Shown here: positions 27,806 to 36,300 of the stretch, one piece after another
Layout of the letters: each line of letters starts with the position of its first letter
Position numbering within the stretch: the stretch's first letter is position 1
Translations under genes and position numbers: made by a program
IMG/VR virus record: IMGVR_UViG_3300046167_000417
Coordinates: 1-64,000 of that record
Source of the DNA: a virus
Direction: 5' to 3' (one strand)
DNA: 64,000 nucleotides
The notes under the pieces: generated by a model
The model's input: the letters and a program-made list of their open reading frames with translations, nothing else
Database searches by the model: none
What the model was told of the DNA's origin: nothing

Positions 27806-27821
27806 CTCTCTAACTCTAGCG

Positions 27822-28341
27822 TTAGCTCCTTGCTGTTTGCTCTGCAGTTGGCTTAAAATCAGGTCCTAAATCTTTCAAACCTGCTTGATAGTTAGCTAAA
27901 TTATCTGTTGATTGCATAGAGCTAGAACTTCCGCCTCCAGTGGTGTTTGAGCTAGAAGAAGAACTTCCACCACCGCTAGTATTTCTAGATGTTATTGTCA
28001 TTGATGGGTGATCGTGACCTTCTGGTCCACCGTGTCCTGCGTCAGCTGCACCATGTTTCATATATTTAGAAGCTCCAAATGTCATTATTTCCGCTACCTT
28101 AGCAGCGCCTTTTGCATAGCAGTTTGCTTTATTTGCTCCAAATGATTGTTTGTAACCCATTCTAGATGCTCCGTGTGGGTGATCGTGAGATCCTTTTCCA
28201 ACACTGTAGTCAGCAGGCACCTTTTTTATGGTCCATACCTTTAGCTGCACCTTTTTGGTTTGCCGCTAACTCCTTTGCTGGAGCGCTTGATTTTTTAGCA
28301 GAATAACTTCCGCCATCTTGATTTGTTTTCATTTTTGCCAT
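27822..28341 (-). CDS. His/Gly/Ser-rich small protein, split by an apparent frameshift near 28222
   Basis: Reading from the ATG at 28339-28341 gives a basic N-terminus (SYSAKKSSAPAKELAANQKG, ending GMDHKK) that stops at a TGA. The +1 frame continues as VPADYSVGKGSHDHPHGASR and a Ser-rich tail to 27822. Reducing the run of six T (28222-28227) to five restores one protein of about 172 aa. The His-rich pieces (HDHPHG, KHGAADAGHGGPEGHDHP) suggest metal binding or surface display. Whether the split is real is unresolved. Confidence 0.55.
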
Positions 28342-28351
28342 TGTTGTTTTT

Positions 28352-28717
28352 TTAATTTTTTTGCTTTAATTTTCTTTCCGCGGCGTATGCGTCTTTTTCC
28401 CAAGGACCTTTACCGGCTTGCATTACTGAATAGTCGTACTCTTTTCCTTTAAACATTACTTTACCAGCTCCTTTAGAATCAACCTCATAATCTAATCCAG
28501 TGCCTGGATTTTTTAATTCATCTTTGTATTGATCAACGTGAACTTGTTCATGAGCTAATGTTTTCTCTAATTCTACTGGATCTTTTAAGTCTTCATTTAT
28601 AATGATAACCCCGTTTTTAGGTGTTCTAGCAAATACAGGATCTTCTCCCATATCTCTTTCGAACACAGATGTATTCATCTTGCTTAAATCAAACGGAGAA
28701 TTAATTTTAAATGCCAT
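28352..28717 (-). CDS. Small zincin-like metalloprotease candidate (HEQVH)
   Basis: 121 aa from MAFKINSPFD. The motif TLAHEQVHVDQYKDEL gives the two zinc histidines and the general base (H56, E57, H60). A downstream PWEKDAYAAE offers the third ligand glutamate, as in toxin-immunity style and phage zincins. A strand GVIIINED precedes the helix as expected. The start was chosen because it is in step with the end of the 51-aa gene; a longer ORF to 28792 would cover that gene. Probably a virion-associated or lytic peptidase. Confidence 0.65.
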   Translation of the reverse strand: MAFKINSPFDLSKMNTSVFERDMGEDPVFARTPKNGVIIINEDLKDPVELEKTLAHEQVHVDQYKDELKNPGTGLDYEVDSKGAGKVMFKGKEYDYSVMQAGKGPWEKDAYAAERKLKQKN

Positions 28718-28718
28718 G

Positions 28719-28874
28719 TTATCTTCTGTAAGGAAACTTTTCGTTAAACCATTCTTGTCTATTATTACAACCACAGTTAATGTTAAGACCATCAGACACT
28801 CTGTCTACGATAGTCTTAACACCTGTTTTCTGTGTGAATTTAGCAATGCTGTCGCCAAGTCCTCTAGATTTCAT
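28719..28874 (-). CDS. Small Cys-containing conserved protein, 51 aa
   Basis: Reads MKSRGLGDSIAKFTQKTGV and then IVDRVSDGLNINCGCNNRQE, ending FPYRR. The CGC-x-x-R-x-E block after an amphipathic helix is a small module often seen beside late genes of Bacteroidota phages. It probably binds a metal or nucleic acid. The stop is one base before the zincin gene start. Confidence 0.6.
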   Translation of the reverse strand: MKSRGLGDSIAKFTQKTGVKTIVDRVSDGLNINCGCNNRQEWFNEKFPYRR

Positions 28875-28877
28875 CTA

Positions 28878-29342
28878 CTATAGAGTTGAATCAGAACTAA
28901 ATACAGCGCTTGACCAGTACATTTGATTGCTAGATGGTAATCCAGCTCCGTCTTTACCTAACTGGCAAGAAGCAGCTACACCACCAGGGTTAGCTGTTAA
29001 AGCTTTTATAATAGATTGAGAAGGCATGTTAGCAGGTACAGTGATTGCAACTGGCTCATCAGCGTTAGCTGGAGTAGCAGCTCCAATAGGGCTTTTTGAA
29101 ACTTGAAGAGTAAGTATTCTACCACCAATAGTATCTGCTGGTACAGCAGCTCCGTCAGCATGACCAACTCCTAGTCCAACAATTCCTTTTAATGTTACTA
29201 CTACACTGTAGTTTCCTGCTGCTACAACATCTCCTACGTTTTCAATGTCATCAACGTTTACTAATACATCTCTAGAGTAATCTCCCCCAGCTGCTAAAGT
29301 AGCGTTGTTGTTTACGATTTTAAATTTTACAAATTTTGCCAT
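28878..29342 (-). CDS. Minor virion protein, beta-rich, 154 aa
   Basis: Ala/Val/Gly-rich with alternating strands and no charge clusters, similar in style to decoration or fibre-base proteins. The start is preceded by a (CAAAAA)6 run on the coding strand, which could affect translation or vary in length. Its neighbours are other small beta-rich proteins. Confidence 0.5.
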   Translation of the reverse strand: MAKFVKFKIVNNNATLAAGGDYSRDVLVNVDDIENVGDVVAAGNYSVVVTLKGIVGLGVGHADGAAVPADTIGGRILTLQVSKSPIGAATPANADEPVAITVPANMPSQSIIKALTANPGGVAASCQLGKDGAGLPSSNQMYWSSAVFSSDSTL

Positions 29343-29344
29343 AA

Positions 29345-29380
29345 TTTTTGTTTTTGTTTTTGTTTTTGTTTTTGTTTTTG
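29345..29380. repeat. Hexanucleotide tandem repeat (TTTTTG)6
   Basis: Six perfect TTTTTG units are followed by TTTT, directly 5' of the minus-strand ATG at 29342. On the coding strand this is CAAAAA repeated, i.e. an A-rich leader. Perfect microsatellites are rare elsewhere in the window. Confidence 0.9.
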
Positions 29381-29413
29381 TTTTATGTGATTTATCAGTT
29401 TACTCTGTTTGTT

Positions 29414-29650
29414 TTAATGATGTTTTTCATCATACTTAAGATCTCCAGCTAATTTTGAAATGTGTTTTTCATCAGCAGTCATATCTATATCACTGTGACC
29501 ATGTTCATTATCATAATCAATATCTTCTTTTAGATATTTCATATGGTGTATATCATCAGCTCTTGTAGCCTTGTAGTTGTGTTGAGTCACTCTAGTATGT
29601 CTGTGATAGTTACCAGAGTATTGTCCTGTGTATCCTTTTTTTGTATCCAT
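29414..29650 (-). CDS. His/Asp/Lys-rich hydrophilic protein, 78 aa
   Basis: Strongly charged, with Tyr/His-rich N-terminus (YHRHTRVTQHNYKATRADD) and acidic middle (EDIDYDNEHGHSDIDMT). It looks disordered and metal-binding in composition. No family is recognised. It lies in the run of small late genes. Confidence 0.5.
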   Translation of the reverse strand: MDTKKGYTGQYSGNYHRHTRVTQHNYKATRADDIHHMKYLKEDIDYDNEHGHSDIDMTADEKHISKLAGDLKYDEKHH

Positions 29651-29653
29651 ATC

Positions 29654-30010
29654 TTATCTACCTACTATAAAGTCACTTACTGTTATACCTGTTCCTGCAA
29701 CTGCTGTTACATAATCTACAGCCACGGGAAGTATAGTTCCTGATTGTAAACCTTCAAATGTTATAGCTTGAGACGGTACTGGTGCACCTCCTGTTGCTGA
29801 TACCACTCCTGGTAAAATTACAGTTATTTTTGCATCACCAGCTGTACCCATGTCTCCACAGTATATAACAGATGAGTTTAAGTTAGTACCTAATACGCCT
29901 GATTGATTTTGAAACTCCCAAGCTGGTCTAACATCTATACTTGCAATCATTGCACCTGTCAATGGCATTGCTTTGCTTATTACAGCGTCTTGTGTTCTAA
30001 ATAGTCCCAT
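29654..30010 (-). CDS. Minor virion protein, beta-rich, 118 aa
   Basis: Contains long hydrophobic strands (AKITVILPGVVSATGG, ILPVAVDYVTAVAGTG) without a membrane-type profile. It resembles the 154-aa neighbour in composition, so the two may be related structural proteins. It has an A/T leader and no Shine-Dalgarno sequence. Confidence 0.5.
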   Translation of the reverse strand: MGLFRTQDAVISKAMPLTGAMIASIDVRPAWEFQNQSGVLGTNLNSSVIYCGDMGTAGDAKITVILPGVVSATGGAPVPSQAITFEGLQSGTILPVAVDYVTAVAGTGITVSDFIVGR

Positions 30011-30020
30011 TTATTTTTTT

Positions 30021-30239
30021 TTAATATTGTTTTCCTTGAGCACACAAAACAGCATTTAAACCTTTATAAGGCACAGCTGCTTTTGATATTTGCATACCTG
30101 TTATTCCTGAGCTAGAGCCCATTCCGTGTACTCTACCTTCTTGATCTAATGGTCCGTCCCATATAGCGCTTTCACCTACTACGCCGTGAGCGTTTTTAGA
30201 TGCCATAGTTTCATTGTAATTTGGATCTGTTTTATGCAT
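30021..30239 (-). CDS. Unknown small late protein, 72 aa
   Basis: A short protein with a polar N-terminus and Gly/Met-rich centre (WDGPLDQEGRVHGMGSSSGI). It shows no recognised domain. It lies 10-13 bases from its neighbours in the late operon. Confidence 0.5.
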   Translation of the reverse strand: MHKTDPNYNETMASKNAHGVVGESAIWDGPLDQEGRVHGMGSSSGITGMQISKAAVPYKGLNAVLCAQGKQY

Positions 30240-30251
30240 AATTTTTTTTAT

Positions 30252-30650
30252 TTACATGTTAATCATAGGGACGTTCATAGACTGCTCTAGCATTTGTTGC
30301 TGAGGTTGAAATGTTCCTGTTATCTGTTCGTTTGGTAAACCAAAAGCTTTTTCACTTATAGGGCTATTTTGCATTTGCGATACACCCATCATACTTGGAT
30401 TAGAAGCAGCTAAAGAACCTTGATCAGAAATATCAGCAGCCATAGCTGAAGCTGGATCTGCAGGGGGAGTTGAACCCACTGCTGATTGTTGCGCTGATTC
30501 TAAAGCACTAACTCTTGACGTTAAGTCTTGAATGTTATTATTACTAGTATTTTGACCAGTTGCTGATTGTGATTGTCTAGCTGCAAGTTTAGATGCTAAA
30601 CCGCCTAGTAGCCCACCAGCAGATCTTCCGAAGTTCATGAATGGAATCAT
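30252..30650 (-). CDS. Ala/Gln/Ser-rich protein, 132 aa
   Basis: A short hydrophobic start (MIPFMNFGRSAGGLLGGLAS), a predicted coiled coil (DLTSRVSALESAQQ) and a low-complexity Met/Gln-rich end. Its stop-start junction with the wHTH-like gene overlaps by 4 bases, implying coupled translation. Likely a minor virion component. Confidence 0.5.
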   Translation of the reverse strand: MIPFMNFGRSAGGLLGGLASKLAARQSQSATGQNTSNNNIQDLTSRVSALESAQQSAVGSTPPADPASAMAADISDQGSLAASNPSMMGVSQMQNSPISEKAFGLPNEQITGTFQPQQQMLEQSMNVPMINM

Positions 30651-31090
30651 AGTGTATCTTTGTTTACGTTTTTTATGGATTTAGTCAAAACCTTATCCAT
30701 GTAAGATTTACCGTTAATTATTTTGTTTCTTCTAGAGCTAGTAGGTATTTTTTCATCTCCTAGCATTATCTTGTAAATTCTATTTATTAATTGCTTACCT
30801 TTAAAAGAAACTTTATATATATTATAAGTCTGTGTTGTTCTGTTTCTTTTTCTCCAAACAGTTATCCAGTTTTCTTTTATCAATCTAGACCAACGTCTAT
30901 TATCCCAACTATAAGAATATACACCTGCTTCAAAATCTTTTTTCGTAAAAAGATCTACGCAGTCAAGATATATTAATAACTCCAAATCAGACTCACGTAA
31001 GCTGTTGTTTTTACAAGCCCATTTGCGTATTATACGGTAATGTTTTAGCAAGTTTAAATCTTTTAAACTACTTGCGTCTAGCTTTTTCAT
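30647..31090 (-). CDS. Winged-helix DNA-binding-like protein, 147 aa
   Basis: Helix-rich N-terminus (LLKHYRIIRKWACKNNSLRE, then SDLELLIYLDCV) followed by RWSRLIKENWITVWRKRN and a strand pair TYNIYKVSFKGKQLINRIYK, matching the layout of MarR-type winged helices. A basic C-tail follows. It overlaps the GroES gene by 4 bases. It could regulate late genes or be a structural protein re-using this fold. Confidence 0.6.
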   Translation of the reverse strand: MKKLDASSLKDLNLLKHYRIIRKWACKNNSLRESDLELLIYLDCVDLFTKKDFEAGVYSYSWDNRRWSRLIKENWITVWRKRNRTTQTYNIYKVSFKGKQLINRIYKIMLGDEKIPTSSRRNKIINGKSYMDKVLTKSIKNVNKDTL

Positions 31091-31347
31091 AAAACAACAA
31101 CCACATCTTGTGTCTTAATTACGTGGTATGATCTATCGTTAATTTCTATCTTGTGTCCAGCATGTCTATCGTAGTATATAACGTCATCTTTTTGTAATCC
31201 AACAACTTCGTCTCCTATCTCAACTACGTTTGCTCTAATGTACCTTATATCGTCTCTATGTAAACCTGCTAAAAGTAAACCACCTTTTGTTTCAGTAGTT
31301 CCTTCTTTTATTTTTTCTATTATTAAATTTCTACCTACTGCCTTCAT
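31087..31347 (-). CDS. groES: Co-chaperonin GroES
   Basis: 86 aa, slightly shorter than bacterial GroES (about 95). It begins with the first strand RNLIIEKIKEG and the mobile-loop region (TTETKGGLLLAG), and ends with VIYYDRHAGHKIEINDRSYH, then VIKTQDVVVVL, the typical GroES ending. It caps the GroEL cage. The start overlaps the GroEL stop by 17 bases, so the order is groEL then groES, the reverse of the usual bacterial operon. Confidence 0.85.
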   Translation of the reverse strand: MKAVGRNLIIEKIKEGTTETKGGLLLAGLHRDDIRYIRANVVEIGDEVVGLQKDDVIYYDRHAGHKIEINDRSYHVIKTQDVVVVL

Positions 31348-32902
31348 CTATTCTCATGTTATTGATTACACAATCGGTAGATAGTATTGTTGATGCTACG
31401 GAAGCTGCATTAATTAAGGCACTTTTAGTAACCAATAAAGGATCTATAATACCAAACTTAACCATATTAACCATTTTTCCTGTAACTACATCTAGCCCTT
31501 TGCCTTTAGAAGATTCTAATTGCTTTTTTTGTTCAGATGTTAAAACCACACCAGCATTTGCTAGTAGTGTTGAGAAAGGCGCTGTTATTGCTTTAAGTAA
31601 TATTTCTTCGCCAATACTTTTTGGTTTTAAAACATTAGAAGCGTTTAACAAAGCAATACCTCCTCCTGGTACAATACCTTCTTTAATGGCAGCTTTTGTA
31701 GCACAAATAGCGTCTTCAACTCTATCGCTTTTTTCTTTTAATTCAATGTCAGAATTAGCGCCTATTTTAACTACAGCTACTTTCGCGCTTAGTCTAGCTA
31801 ATCTTAATTCTAACCCAACTTGAATATGAGGTTTGTTTTTCTTTTTTAAATCTTCTTTTATAGTTGCTATAATGTCTTCAACTTCTTCAGAAACATCATT
31901 TACTTGTATTATCGTTTGATCTTGCGTAGATGTTGATTTTTCGCAAACACCTAAATAATCAACATGTATAGAACTTAAGTCATCTCCTAAATCTTCATTT
32001 ATGACAGTAGCCCCTGTAAGTAAAGATAAATCTCCAAATATTTCTTTTCTTCTTAATCCAAAAGCTGGAGGCTCAATAACATTTATTTTAATATTACCTT
32101 TCTTTTTGTTCATCACTAAAGCTGATAGCACTCCTGCTTCTATTTCGCCAATAATTAGTAATGATCTGTTGTTCTTTATAACATATTCTAGTACTGGTTG
32201 TATTTGCCTTATTGAATCTACTTTTGAATCCATTAAAAGAACTAAAGCGTTTTCTAATTCAGAAACGTTTTTCTCTTTATTTGTTATAAACTCAGCGTGT
32301 GAAAATCCTTTATTATATTCTACACCTTCTACTATTTCAACCTTAGTCACACCACCGTCTGACGGCTCCATTGTGACCACACCTGTTTCGCCTACAGCTC
32401 TAAAAGCATCAGCTATTAGTTTACCCAACTCTTTATCGTTGTTTGTTGATATAGTAGCTATATCGTCTATCATATCACCTTTAACAGCTATAGAAATAGA
32501 CTTTAAATAATCTACAACTTTCTCAACTCCAGATGATATACCATCTTTCATTTCTCTAAAGCTTTTATCAGAACCTAATTCTAAATAAGCTGTTTTCATT
32601 ATAGAGTGGGCTAAAACTGTAGCTGTAGTTGTTCCGTCTCCAGCTTCTTTAACCGTTTTACGCGCTGCTTCTTTTAAAAGCGTAGCACCCATGTTTTCAA
32701 CAGGATCTCTTAATATAACTGAATTAGCAACAGTTACACCATCTTTAGTTATTATAGGGTTACCAGAGTTGTCCTCCATGATAACACATTTGCCGCTAGC
32801 CCCTAACGTGGAGCTAACAGCTTTTGTGAGTTGTTCTATTCCTTTAAATACCTTGTTTTTAGCTTGTTTTCCAAAACTAAGGTTTTTGACGATTCCGTCC
32901 AT
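31331..32902 (-). CDS. groEL: Chaperonin GroEL
   Basis: 523 aa. It carries the nucleotide-binding signature GDGTTTATVLAHS, the apical domain region, and RVEDAICATKAAIKEGIVPG with the catalytic Asp equivalent to D398. The C-terminus ends in NNMRIDEGSR and lacks the GGM repeat tail of bacterial GroEL, which shapes the cage floor. It would fold capsid or tail proteins with the adjacent GroES. The ATG is preceded by an AT-rich leader of about 28 bases. Complete phage chaperonins are uncommon. Confidence 0.95.
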   Translation of the reverse strand: MDGIVKNLSFGKQAKNKVFKGIEQLTKAVSSTLGASGKCVIMEDNSGNPIITKDGVTVANSVILRDPVENMGATLLKEAARKTVKEAGDGTTTATVLAHSIMKTAYLELGSDKSFREMKDGISSGVEKVVDYLKSISIAVKGDMIDDIATISTNNDKELGKLIADAFRAVGETGVVTMEPSDGGVTKVEIVEGVEYNKGFSHAEFITNKEKNVSELENALVLLMDSKVDSIRQIQPVLEYVIKNNRSLLIIGEIEAGVLSALVMNKKKGNIKINVIEPPAFGLRRKEIFGDLSLLTGATVINEDLGDDLSSIHVDYLGVCEKSTSTQDQTIIQVNDVSEEVEDIIATIKEDLKKKNKPHIQVGLELRLARLSAKVAVVKIGANSDIELKEKSDRVEDAICATKAAIKEGIVPGGGIALLNASNVLKPKSIGEEILLKAITAPFSTLLANAGVVLTSEQKKQLESSKGKGLDVVTGKMVNMVKFGIIDPLLVTKSALINAASVASTILSTDCVINNMRIDEGSR

Positions 32903-32930
32903 AATTTGATTAGATTAAATTTTATTTATT

Positions 32931-33254
32931 TTACTTAAAGGTCTTAACGACTTGTGGTCCGCGAATATAAGAAAGTTTTTTCTCATAGTGGTTAATTGAA
33001 GCATCTATAGCTTGCTCAGCTCCTTCAATTGTTTCGCGTCTCGTTACGTCTATCCATTTTTCGCAGCAGATATCCTTTTCTGGATTACACTCGCAGTCTG
33101 GATCTTTGTATTCGGTTTGATAAAAACCGTTTGGTAATTGCACAATTCTCCAATTAGATTTTTTGGCAACATGCTTCCAAAGGTCTAAGGTTTGTTGTGT
33201 TGGTTGTGATTGTGGTTGACTACTCCACGTATTAGTCGAATAAAATAGTGTCAT
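32931..33254 (-). CDS. Cys-rich small protein, 107 aa
   Basis: Contains a Cys cluster (PDCECNPEKDICCEKWIDV) flanked by a helix (DLWKHVAKKSNWRIVQ) and a C-terminal helix with the tail YIRGPQVVKTFK. Probably a small zinc-binding fold or a disulphide-bonded virion part. No family recognised. It precedes GroEL, separated by 28 bases. Confidence 0.55.
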   Translation of the reverse strand: MTLFYSTNTWSSQPQSQPTQQTLDLWKHVAKKSNWRIVQLPNGFYQTEYKDPDCECNPEKDICCEKWIDVTRRETIEGAEQAIDASINHYEKKLSYIRGPQVVKTFK

Positions 33255-33335
33255 TGGTTTTGGTTTTAAATTGACATTGGTTATCGCTCTTCCCGAGCAG
33301 GGTATAAATATATTATTACAAGTTTTTACTATTTT
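33255..33335. other. Intergenic spacer with a short GC hairpin
   Basis: 81 bases without a gene. On the minus strand GCTC-GGGAA-GAGC forms a 4-bp hairpin at about 33286-33299, upstream of the 107-aa gene. It may separate the tail-fibre and chaperonin segments; the stem is too weak to call a terminator. Confidence 0.35.
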
Positions 33336-36300
33336 TTACTTTTTTTGTTCTAAGGTGTCAAGTCTGGTTTCTAATGACTCAATTTTAGCTAAAGCTTCTT
33401 GTAAAGCGCTTGTTAATAAAGGTACTAATTTTGATTGATCAATTGATTGGTATTCAGGATCTCCCTTGTAATCTAATTCATCTTTTTGACCTGTAACGGC
33501 TTCTGGAACAACACCTGAAGCTTCGTGGGCTAAAAAACCATCTACTTTTCTTTTAACGCCTTTTTTATCCTTTATTTCTTCTTCAATAAAGTTAAACCTG
33601 CAGGGTTTTAAAGCCTTTATTCTTTCTATAGAACCTGACATTGGCTCTATATTTTCTTTTAATCTATAATCAGATGAAGTATTATAACTAGTAGACGAAC
33701 TTCCACTTTGACTAATAGTACCTACAGACGATCCAGAGCTACTATAAAATCTCATGAAGGTAGATCCAACATTAGGATTTTTAACAGATATACCAGCATT
33801 ACCGTACCTTGGCCCGTTAACAAAAATACCATGCGCACCGTAAGGAGCACCTGATGTAGAGTTGTATATTTGAAGACCTATTCCACCTGAATTTGAAGTT
33901 GGACCTTGGATTTGCACTGCTCCACTATTGAATGTAGATCCACTGTAGTTTACACCTAAAACATTATTAGTTGAATTCCAATATAAAGTATCAGAACCTA
34001 TTGAGTTTGTAAATCCACTACCAGTCCAGACAGCTACTCTTCCACTTGTTCCTGGCGCACCTTTGACTATTCCATTATTCTCAATAAACTTAGCAGGTGT
34101 TTGTTGTCTTTGTACTTGAGGTGTTGAACTCGAGGCAGAAGTGTAAACAGGTATGTATGTAGCAGTGCTATTAGTAATAAAATTATCAACTACGTTTCTC
34201 AGGGTATTAACTGTTATTTCTCCATAAATATTTTCTTCAATATTCCGTAAAGTTAACCCATTACCACCAACACCCATTTCCATATCACCACTTGTAGCTT
34301 GGATGTAATTCCATTGATCACCATCATCATCAAATATAATTTTATTGTCTTCCTCTAAATTTATTGGCCCACTATTAAATGTGTTTCCATTTCCAGAAAT
34401 AGTACCATTTGATTGTACTGAAAATCGAGTAGAACCTCCATCTTTTATCCTAAAATTATCTCCAAAATATATATTAGTATCAGAACTCGCTGATAAAGCT
34501 GCATTTGAAATTTCAACATTATTACTGTTATCTAAGGTAATTAATGTTCTTGCAGCTCCACTTGTATCTGTTCCTAAATAATCACCATTGTTTGGTATTA
34601 TATAATTACCTGAAGACAATCTATTAGTTCCAACAGCAAATGTTAAATCTTGGTCAGATGTTAAAGATGAACCACCACTCCAGAAAGCTATACGTGTACT
34701 TAATCCAGATCCACTTACATTTCCTGTGGGTACTGCATCTACATACGCTTTAGTAGCAGCATCAGTTGATACGGTAGGCGTAGATAAATTCGTTATTTTA
34801 TTTGAGTTTAAATTTATATTTGCCTCTGCAGCTCCAAAATCATCTAAGTGTATATCGCTTACTCGTATTTTATTAACTGGACCGGCTGCAAGTCCAGGAT
34901 TGCTTTCCGCAGCTAATACATAAGCAGCATAACCGCTTGATGCTCCATTAATAGAATTAACAGCTGTGGCAGCGTGTATTAAATTATCTGAATCACCAGA
35001 ATCGTAATTTGCAGAAATAGTAACACTTGAAGCTGTACCTGATTTTTTTATACCGTCTCCTTCATTGATAGTTTGCACTCCACTAGTGTGAGCATCTACA
35101 TAGGCTTTATTAGCAGCATCAGTACTTGCTGACACTGTATCTACTCCTTGTATTCTACCGGTACCACTTAATGTAATATCTCCACCACTAATTGTTAAAT
35201 CACCTCCAATTGTTGCTGCACCAGTTGCTTGGAAAAAAGTTCCAGATGTGCCACTTGCTCCGTTTCCAATTACAAGAGAGCTTCCAGTATCAGTTCCTGT
35301 GTAATAGTTTACATATGTTGAATGGCCATCATCAGAGTCAATATGTAAATTACCGTTTGTTGTTTTTATAACTGAAGCACCATTGTTAGCTGTAGTTCCG
35401 TATAATAATAGTCTTGCTGTTGTAGTCCCAGCTTGAGTACCTATAGCAAGATCGTTGCCAGAAATACTTAAATTTTCATTTGAATCAATAGCTGTTGTTC
35501 CGTTCCATAAAGCTAATCTATTATTGCTACCAGTACCAGTTACAGTTCCTTGTGGTACGTTAAATGATGTGCTTAAACTATTACCATCTTGTCTACCTAT
35601 TGTTAACGTCACGGTAGACGTACCTGAATCACTAAATGAAGTAATACTTCTATCATAAGCTAAATTAGATTCAGTTGAACTACCACCTGACCAGGTCATG
35701 CTCCCACCAACAGCTAAATTATTGCCATCATAAGTAAAATTACTATTACTACTTAGTGTATTTGTACCGTTCCAAAATGTTACTCTTCCAGAAACACCAA
35801 CACCTGTTAGTGCAGAAGTATTATCAATTTTTTCCCATTTATCAGTTGCGCCAGCTTCTACAAACACAGCCCAATCACCAACTTGCCAATCAGTTTCGCC
35901 ATCTAAGTTTGTGCTACCAGCAACAGATACATTGTAATAAAAACCAGGTGTACCAGATCCACTTGTAAGTGTTGGTGAGTTTGTACTTGCGTTCCAGTTA
36001 CCTTGAAAATTTAAACCAGAAGGTATTGTAGCTATTTGCGAATCAACATAAGCCTTGTTTGCCGCATCAGTACTTGCAGATACGGTATCTACACCTTGGA
36101 TTCTACCAGTACCATTTAAAACTATTTGACCATTGCTGACAGTTACAGTACTTGAGAAAGTAGCTGCAGTTGCTGTCAACCCTTGGATTTCCATATTTTT
36201 ATTAACCTCTATATGCTCACCTCCATTAGTGGTGATAAATCTCATATATAAATCAGAACCTTGCTTTACTTCTAAAGCAGCACCGCTATTATCTATTATA

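Noticed and set aside
28717-28792. A longer N-terminus for the mini zincin
   Set aside because: It is out of frame over the 51-aa gene, whose sequence is conserved-looking.
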